Part shown: positions 45,196-50,649 of the stretch, piece after piece | Position numbering within the stretch: the stretch's first letter is position 1 | Layout of the letters: the number at the start of each line of letters is the position of its first letter | Origin: an uncultured Pelagibacteraceae bacterium | Lineage (GTDB): Bacteria; Pseudomonadota; Alphaproteobacteria; Pelagibacterales; Pelagibacteraceae | Length of the DNA: 50,649 bases | Direction: 5' to 3' | NCBI GenBank assembly: GCA_902630065.1 | Contig: CACOTF010000006.1 | Location: 1-50,649 of the forward strand | Notes under the pieces: generated by a model | What the model was told of the DNA's origin: nothing | The model's database searches: none | Seen by the model: the letters and a program-made list of their open reading frames with translations, nothing else | Program-made: the position numbers and the translations under genes

Positions 45196-46184
45196 GTGTA
45201 GATCATCCTGGAGTGGAATACGGAAAAACAGGTGCCTTAATTATTAATCTTGGCACACCTGACTCAACAAGTTGGTTTGACATTAGAAAATATTTGAAAG
45301 AATTTCTATCAGATAGAAGAGTTATAGAGGTAAACCCGATCTTGTGGCAAATAATATTGAATGTTTTCATACTTAACTTGAGACCATCCAAAACTGCAAA
45401 AGCTTACAAAGAGATTTGGATGAAAAACGAAAATATGTCACCCCTTTTATATTACACTCAAAAACAAGCTGAAAAAGTCTCAAATTCAATATCAAATGAA
45501 AACTTAATAGTAGACTTTGCAATGAGATATGGGAATCCAAGTATCAAAAGTAAAATTAAAAAACTTCATGAAGAAGGATGCGAAAATTTAGTTATTTTGC
45601 CTTTGTATCCTCAATACGCTGCAGCTACAACCGCAACTGTTTGTGATGAGGTTTATAGAACACTTATGAATATGAGATGGCAACCATCTTTAAAAATAAT
45701 ACCTCATTATGAGTCACATCATTTGTATATTGAAGCACTAGTTAACTCTATCAATAAAAAAATTAGTGAGATAAATTGGAGGCCAGATTTGATATTGGCC
45801 TCATACCACGGAATTCCGAAGAAGTACTTCGATAAAGGCGATCCTTATCATTGTTATTGTCATAAAACTACAAGACTAATATCTGAAAAGTTTAATTCAA
45901 TTGAAATTAAAACAACTTTTCAATCTAGATTTGGTCCACAAGAATGGCTTCAACCTTACACTGATAAAACACTTGAGAAATTACCAATGGAGGGAAAAAA
46001 AAATGTTTTAGCAATTTGCCCAGGTTTTTCTTCTGACTGTGTAGAAACACTAGAAGAAATATTGATACAAGGTAAAGAGAGTTTTATGGAATCTGGAGGA
46101 GAAAACTTTGAAATGATTCCATGTCTAAACGATAACGATGATCACATTAAGCTTATAAATAATCTTATATTAAAAAGTATTTAA
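45192..46184 (+). CDS. hemH: Ferrochelatase
   Basis: This 330-residue enzyme inserts iron into protoporphyrin IX. It shows TGALIINLGTPDSTSWFDIR, LPLYPQYAAATTATVCDEV, the metal-site LASYHGIPKKYFDKGDPYHC and TTFQSRFGPQEWLQPYTDKT. Length is normal. It lies between hemE and hemG, giving three consecutive late heme genes. Confidence 0.97.
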   Translation: MSVDHPGVEYGKTGALIINLGTPDSTSWFDIRKYLKEFLSDRRVIEVNPILWQIILNVFILNLRPSKTAKAYKEIWMKNENMSPLLYYTQKQAEKVSNSISNENLIVDFAMRYGNPSIKSKIKKLHEEGCENLVILPLYPQYAAATTATVCDEVYRTLMNMRWQPSLKIIPHYESHHLYIEALVNSINKKISEINWRPDLILASYHGIPKKYFDKGDPYHCYCHKTTRLISEKFNSIEIKTTFQSRFGPQEWLQPYTDKTLEKLPMEGKKNVLAICPGFSSDCVETLEEILIQGKESFMESGGENFEMIPCLNDNDDHIKLINNLILKSI

Positions 46185-46187
46185 AAC

Positions 46188-46709
46188 ATGGAAGATTTAA
46201 TTATTTATTCATCAACAGATGGACAAACAAAAAGAATTTGTGAGACAATAAAAGATCACTTAGAATTAAATGATAGGATTAAAATTGTTTCTTTAAATGA
46301 AGTTAACAAAGTTAACTTAGAAAAAATTAAAAAAATAATAATAGGGGCAAGCATTAGATATGGCAGACATAATAGAAAAGTAAGAGATTTTGTTATAAAA
46401 AATAAACATATCTTAGAGACAAAAAAGACTGCTTTTTTTTCTGTAAACGTTGTTGCAAGAAAAGATGAAAAAAATACTCCAGAAACTAACCCTTATTTGA
46501 AAAAATTTCTTGAGAAAACTAAATGGAAACCAGATAAAGTTGCAGTATTTGGTGGCAAAGTCGATTACCCTAATTATAATTTTATAAATAAAAATATAAT
46601 AAGATTTATTATGATGATTACAAATGGTCCTACCAATACAAACAACTCATATGAATTTACTAACTGGGAAATGGTAAAAAAATTCGCATTAGAGCTAAAA
46701 GCATTGTAG
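46188..46709 (+). CDS. hemG: Flavodoxin-like protoporphyrinogen oxidase HemG
   Basis: This 173-residue protein has a flavodoxin fold: DLIIYSSTDGQTKRICETIK (FMN phosphate loop), KKIIIGASIRYGRHNRKVRD, FFSVNVVARKDEKNTPETNP and the late NSYEFTNWEMVKKFA. These match the E. coli-type menaquinone/ubiquinone-linked HemG. It is 3 bases after hemH. In many alphaproteobacteria this step is done by the unrelated membrane protein HemJ, so HemG here is notable. Confidence 0.88.
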   Translation: MEDLIIYSSTDGQTKRICETIKDHLELNDRIKIVSLNEVNKVNLEKIKKIIIGASIRYGRHNRKVRDFVIKNKHILETKKTAFFSVNVVARKDEKNTPETNPYLKKFLEKTKWKPDKVAVFGGKVDYPNYNFINKNIIRFIMMITNGPTNTNNSYEFTNWEMVKKFALELKAL

Positions 46710-46710
46710 T

Positions 46711-47118
46711 CTAATTTTTTCGAATATTTCTAGCAAACCTGAAAGACATAAAACATAAGTATACAAAAATACTTCCAGTAATAAGCATCATAAGTTTTGA
46801 TATATCTGCCCAAAAGTTTTCAAAAAAGCTACCTTTTAAAGTTAATCTAACAAAATCTAAACCACCCAAAAATGTTACTAGACCAAATGAAGCAACTAGG
46901 TGCATGAAAAATTTTTTTTTCCTAGAAAATTTAATTGATAAAAATGAAAATACTAAAATTATTAAACCAATATAACTCGGTATTTAGGATGTAAAAGAAG
47001 AGCTGCCAGAAATAAAGCTTACAATTACCCCCCAAATAATAAGAAAAAATCCTTAATAAATAGACACCTGTTCTATATTTTTATTAAAAACCTTAAATTC
47101 TTTGATTTCTTGTTCCAT
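46711..47118 (-). pseudogene. Small multi-TM membrane protein gene interrupted by two in-frame TAA stops
   Basis: One reverse-strand frame runs from ATG 47118-47116 to TAG 46713-46711 over 135 codons, broken only by TAA at 47055-47053 and 46986-46984. It reads MEQEIKEFKVFNKNIEQVSIY, stop, GFFLIIWGVIVSFISGSSSFTS, stop, IPSYIGLIILVFSFLSIKF, then RKKKFFMHLVASFGLVTFLGG and onward to RFARNIRKN. About four hydrophobic segments are visible and no frameshift occurs. IPSYIGLIIL ... MHLVASFGLVTFLGG resembles a small bacterial membrane family of unknown function. The last 64 codons could still be translated from ATG 46905, but the whole looks like a broken gene or sequence errors. Confidence 0.7.
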
Positions 47119-47166
47119 TAATGTCAATATCTACAACATTTCTGTAGATTTTAAAGTAATCAAGGG

Positions 47167-47195
47167 TTGAAATTTCTTTAACAAGTATCTATATT
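47167..47195 (+). promoter_or_regulatory. Candidate sigma-70-type promoter for rho
   Basis: TTGAAA at 47167-47172 and TATATT at 47190-47195 are separated by exactly 17 bases and lie 29 bases upstream of the rho ATG. Both match the housekeeping consensus in at least 4 of 6 positions. A small inverted repeat (CTACA...TGTAG, near 47131-47147) lies upstream and may be incidental. Confidence 0.5.
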
Positions 47196-47224
47196 AAAAC
47201 TATCTAATTAAACCACCCCTCATA

Positions 47225-48496
47225 ATGAACATACAAGAATTAAAAGAAAAAAGCTCAGAAAAGCTCATTACAGAAGCTGAAAATTTGGGAATTGAAAATG
47301 CGAGTACTTTAAGACGACAAGAAATTTATTTTGCAATATTAAAAAAATTAGCAGAAAAGGGTGAGGAAATTACTGGTGGTGGAGTACTTCAATTACTTCA
47401 AGATGGATTTGGTTTTTTAAGAGCAATAGAGTCTAATTATTTACCTGGTGCAGATGATATTTATGTAAGCCCAAATCAAATTAGAAGGTTCGGACTTCGA
47501 ACTGGTGATACAGTAGAAGGTCCAATTAGATCACCAAAAGAAGGCGAAAGATATTTTGCATTACTTCAAGTAAGCAAGATAAACTTCGAAGAAACGGACA
47601 AATTTAAACATAAAATTGCTTTCGATAACTTAACCCCTCTTTATCCAAATAAACAATTAGTTATGGAAGTTGAAAGCAACAAAGTTGAGAAAAAAATAGA
47701 TCTTACCCCAAGATTAATTGATTTAGTAAGCCCAATAGGAAAGGGTCAAAGATCATTAATAATATCCCCTCCAAAAGCCGGCAAAACAATGATTTTGCAA
47801 AGCATAGCAAATTCAATAACCGCAAATCATCCCGAATGTTATTTAATGGTATTGCTGATTGATGAGAGACCAGAAGAAGTAACAGACATGCAGAGGACAG
47901 TAAAAGGTGAAGTGATTAGTTCTACATTTGATGAGCCTGCTCAGAGGCACGTAGCCGTAGCCGAAATGGTAATTGAAAAAGCAAAAAGATTAACGGAACA
48001 CAAAAAAGATGTCGTAATTTTATTGGACTCAATAACAAGATTGGGCAGAGCTTATAATGCTGTAGTCCCAAGTTCAGGAAAAGTCCTTACCGGTGGAGTT
48101 GATGCAAATGCGCTACAAAGACCAAAGAGATTTTTTGGTGCTGCAAGAAATATAGAAGAAGGTGGATCTTTAACTATTATAGCAACTGCTTTAATTGATA
48201 CAGGTAGTAGAATGGATGAAGTTATTTTTGAGGAATTTAAAGGAACTGGAAACAGTGAAACTATATTAGATAGAAAAATATCAGAGAAAAGGATATTCCC
48301 AGCCATAGATATCACAAAGTCTGGAACTAGAAGAGAAGAGCTTATTTTTGAGAAAAATGACCTTCAAAAAATGAATGTCTTAAGAAGAATTATAGCTCCC
48401 ATGGGATCAATGGATGCGATAGAATTTATAAACTCTAAGCTTAAAGATACGAAAAATAACTCTGAATTTTTTAATTCTATGAACAAACCGGCTTAA
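47225..48496 (+). CDS. rho: Transcription termination factor Rho
   Basis: This 423-residue hexameric RNA helicase has an N-terminal Rho_N domain ([18 protein letters not shown]), the cold-shock-like RNA-binding domain [20 protein letters not shown], Walker [38 protein letters not shown], Walker [20 protein letters not shown] and the R-loop [20 protein letters not shown]. Length is typical of compact Rho proteins without an insertion. Near-absence of intrinsic terminators in this window would make Rho the main terminator (inference). Confidence 0.98.
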   Translation: MNIQELKEKSSEKLITEAENLGIENASTLRRQEIYFAILKKLAEKGEEITGGGVLQLLQDGFGFLRAIESNYLPGADDIYVSPNQIRRFGLRTGDTVEGPIRSPKEGERYFALLQVSKINFEETDKFKHKIAFDNLTPLYPNKQLVMEVESNKVEKKIDLTPRLIDLVSPIGKGQRSLIISPPKAGKTMILQSIANSITANHPECYLMVLLIDERPEEVTDMQRTVKGEVISSTFDEPAQRHVAVAEMVIEKAKRLTEHKKDVVILLDSITRLGRAYNAVVPSSGKVLTGGVDANALQRPKRFFGAARNIEEGGSLTIIATALIDTGSRMDEVIFEEFKGTGNSETILDRKISEKRIFPAIDITKSGTRREELIFEKNDLQKMNVLRRIIAPMGSMDAIEFINSKLKDTKNNSEFFNSMNKPA

Positions 48497-48498
48497 TT

Positions 48499-49338
48499 TT
48501 AAAGATATCCTAAATCTCTCATCTCTTTATTAAATAATTTCTCGATTATATCTAGAGTTTTTGGTTTAATTAGCTTTTTATAATTATTTTCTTTCCCAAG
48601 ATTGAAAAATTTTTTTTTCTTTCTTTCTTTACTTGAGTAAACAGCTTCGTCAAATCCTTCCTCCTCTTCCTTCTTTTTCAAAATTTCAAACTTAGTCGTT
48701 TCAATTGCATTATTAAATTTAACTCGATTTAAACCGTTATTTTTTTTTAATAGATTATCTGTGAAATTAACAATTTTTAAAAATGTTTCATTTGCTTGAT
48801 TCTCTAAGTCTTCATACTTTACAATCAGTTTATTAATATTTTTTGACATTTTCCAAGAGTTATAATTATTTGCCCATGAACTTATGAAAGAATAGCTTGA
48901 ATAATTATCATGATCATTTTCATCTCTTAAATTTCTGTAAATGCTATTTATCATTTTCAATGCTTGATCTTCTTGCAATGAATAATGATTCTTTAAAGAT
49001 GTTATTACGTTTCTAGGATCTCTAACAATATATATGGCACCCAAGGTAAATTCTGATGTAGTAAAACTTTTTCCTTTGTAAGCTCCAAAAACATTATGTG
49101 TTTTTAAAAAACACAATTTATTTTTTTCATTTATTTTTCTTTGAGCAATTAACCAGTTTTCTGCCGCCTCATCTACACTTTTTAACTTCTCATTAAAAAA
49201 ATCCTTGCTTGGAAACTGTTTAATTTTTTTTAGTAAACTAAAATTAAACTTTCCATCGTTAGAATAATAATAAGCAGATAAAAAAGATCTAACCCATGTA
49301 TTTCCACTTTTAGGATAAGATGCCAGCCAAATAATCAT
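48499..49338 (-). CDS. P-loop sulfotransferase-like protein (copy 2)
   Basis: A 279-residue protein beginning MIIWLASYPKSGNTWVRSFL, with the phosphosulfate loop YPKSGNTWVR and the 3'-phosphate site IYIVRDPRNVITSLKNHYS. The C-terminal part has KKFFNLGKENNYKKL. It parallels the gene at 11743-12591 in length, opening and motif order, so the two are paralogues. It is convergent with rho (2 bases apart) and divergent from mnmE with a 42-base gap. Acceptor unknown. Confidence 0.85.
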   Translation of the reverse strand: MIIWLASYPKSGNTWVRSFLSAYYYSNDGKFNFSLLKKIKQFPSKDFFNEKLKSVDEAAENWLIAQRKINEKNKLCFLKTHNVFGAYKGKSFTTSEFTLGAIYIVRDPRNVITSLKNHYSLQEDQALKMINSIYRNLRDENDHDNYSSYSFISSWANNYNSWKMSKNINKLIVKYEDLENQANETFLKIVNFTDNLLKKNNGLNRVKFNNAIETTKFEILKKKEEEEGFDEAVYSSKERKKKKFFNLGKENNYKKLIKPKTLDIIEKLFNKEMRDLGYL

Positions 49339-49380
49339 TGAATTATTTTTATATTAAATTCATATTGTAGCTATAATAAA

Positions 49381-50649
49381 ATGACAATTTACGCACTTTC
49401 CTCGGGTCCTGGTTTATCTGGTATTGCTGTAATAAGGGTCTCAGGCTCCGATACTCTAAAAGTGTTAAAAAATATGACTCATTTACCTATACCGGATCCC
49501 AAAGTAGCGTCTTTGAGAAAGTTTATAAATCCCAAAACGAAGGAAATTATAGATGAAGGAATTTTATTGTGGTTCCCTGGCCCTGATAGCTACACAGGTG
49601 AGGATATGGCTGAATTCCATGTTCATGGAAGTAAAGCTGTTATTGAAGCAATGAGTTTATGTATATCTAAAGTTGATAGATGTAGATTAGCTGAGCCAGG
49701 TGAATTTACTAAAATTGCTTTTCTTAATGGAAAAATAAATTTACTTAAAGCTGAGAGTATTTCAGATTTGATTTCATCAGAGACAGAAATTCAAAGACGA
49801 CAAGCTATAAAAGTTATGTCAGGCAAGAGCTCTGATAAATTTAATTCATTAAGAGAAAGATTGATAAAAATACTATCAAATATTGAAGCTAAAATAGATT
49901 TTCCAGAAGATGATTTACCTAGTGAGATTTTAAAAAATATCCATGCAGAAACCAAAAGTATAAAAAATGAAATTAAGCAGATATTAAGTGATCAAAATGT
50001 CGGAGAAAGAATAAGAGAAGGTTTTAAAATTGCAATTGTTGGGCCTACAAATGCAGGAAAATCTTCTTTATTAAATTATTTATCAAAGAGAGATGTAGCA
50101 ATTGTTTCAGAAATCGCTGGTACAACAAGAGATGTTATCGAGGTACACTTAAATTTGGATGGTTTCCCTGTTGTAATATCTGATACGGCGGGAATTAGGG
50201 AAGCCAAAGATGAAATTGAAAAAAAAGGGATAAAGTTAGCGCTTGAGAGAGCTGAAAATGCTGATCTGGTATTAATTGTAATAGATCCTAAAACCATTGA
50301 TTTTGCTGACTTTTTTAAGGGTTTTGAATCACTAAAATCTATATTAGTGATTAATAAAATAGATTTACATACTGAACATAATATTAATGAAATTAAAAAA
50401 TATGATACGGTTAAGTTATCTATCAAAGAGGAAAAAAATTTAGATAAGCTAATTAATATGATTAAGCAAAAATTAAAAAATAAATTTATCTCTCAAGAAG
50501 ATATTTATATAACTAGAAAAAGGCATAGAAATAATCTTGAAAAATGCGTTGAGTGTTTAACAAATTTTGAGGGAAAAAATTCTATAGAAGATTTTGATAA
50601 AGCAGCCGAGGACCTAAGATTAGCAACAAGGTATTTAGGAATGATAGTA
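49381..50649 (+). CDS. mnmE: tRNA modification GTPase MnmE (TrmE), truncated by the window edge
   Basis: The frame opens at ATG 49381 and stays open to the end, giving 423 residues. It starts MTIYALSSGPGLSGIAVIRV and has PDSYTGEDMAEFHVHGSKAV, a G domain with P-loop IAIVGPTNAGKSSLLNYL, G2 EIAGTTRDVIEV, G3 SDTAGIREAKDE and G4 LVINKIDLH. The last visible part is DLRLATRYLG. The C-terminal CxGKGF motif needed for catalysis should lie just outside. With MnmG it makes cmnm5U34 in tRNA wobble positions. Next to rho as in other alphaproteobacterial origin regions. Confidence 0.96.
   Translation, partial: MTIYALSSGPGLSGIAVIRVSGSDTLKVLKNMTHLPIPDPKVASLRKFINPKTKEIIDEGILLWFPGPDSYTGEDMAEFHVHGSKAVIEAMSLCISKVDRCRLAEPGEFTKIAFLNGKINLLKAESISDLISSETEIQRRQAIKVMSGKSSDKFNSLRERLIKILSNIEAKIDFPEDDLPSEILKNIHAETKSIKNEIKQILSDQNVGERIREGFKIAIVGPTNAGKSSLLNYLSKRDVAIVSEIAGTTRDVIEVHLNLDGFPVVISDTAGIREAKDEIEKKGIKLALERAENADLVLIVIDPKTIDFADFFKGFESLKSILVINKIDLHTEHNINEIKKYDTVKLSIKEEKNLDKLINMIKQKLKNKFISQEDIYITRKRHRNNLEKCVECLTNFEGKNSIEDFDKAAEDLRLATRYLGMIV

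Noticed and set aside
46711-46905. Stand-alone 64-residue protein before rho
   Set aside because: The frame continues upstream through family-like sequence to ATG 47118, interrupted only by two stops, so it is treated as the tail of a broken gene.
1-50649. CRISPR array, IS element, prophage or defence island
   Set aside because: No regularly spaced repeats, transposase, integrase, phage structural or nuclease/methylase clusters were found.

Overview
The window looks like a piece of a SAR11 (Candidatus Pelagibacter-type) alphaproteobacterial chromosome. The DNA is strongly AT-rich, and the genes are packed end to end with overlaps of 1 to 26 bases. Almost no intergenic space exceeds 120 bases. 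The gene order (hemE / origin / PEP-synthase regulator-maf-aroE-coaE-dnaQ-secB-fxsA-tim44-smr-hslUV-hisBHAFE on one side, hemH-rho-mnmE on the other) is the classic alphaproteobacterial origin neighbourhood. The taxon call is an inference from gene order, composition and compactness; no database was searched.

Left part (1-12.6 kb): a photolyase-related gene cut by the left edge, a divergent SDR protein without the usual catalytic residues, a PQQ-type sugar dehydrogenase, a metallo-beta-lactamase-fold hydrolase, and a divergent tesA / ybbA-ybbP block whose start codons share one CATG. Next comes a minus-strand run folD-yggT-mscS-hemD-hemC, then tsaD and a sulfotransferase-like gene. Middle part (12.6-31.7 kb): an EVE-domain protein; an acetate module (acs, then a DUF4212 plus sodium:solute symporter pair closed by a GC-rich terminator); rpe-heparinase-like-purH; a pterin dehydratase behind tRNA-Gly(GCC); a Lon-substrate-binding-domain protein; a UbiH-like monooxygenase; ftsK-lolA; GNAT and HIT genes; a lone type IV pilin; and a three-gene TRAP transporter.

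Right part (31.7-50.6 kb): hisBHAFE on the minus strand with two non-his insertions (a secreted lyase-like protein and a 29-residue membrane microprotein), hslVU with a possible heat-shock promoter, smr/tim44, fxsA-secB, and the dnaQ-coaE-SDR-aroE-maf-ppsR run. The gap 43912-44193 carries several DnaA-box-like sequences and is flanked by genes pointing away on both sides; it is the candidate replication origin. Beyond it lie hemE-hemH-hemG, a small membrane-protein gene broken by two in-frame TAA codons, rho, a second sulfotransferase paralogue, and mnmE cut by the right edge.

Most genes are housekeeping. The accessory points are the microprotein and lyase in the his operon, the twice-interrupted gene before rho, the SDR lacking its catalytic residues beside a photolyase, the paired sulfotransferases, and HemG in a lineage where HemJ is usual. 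No IS element, CRISPR array, prophage or defence system was seen.
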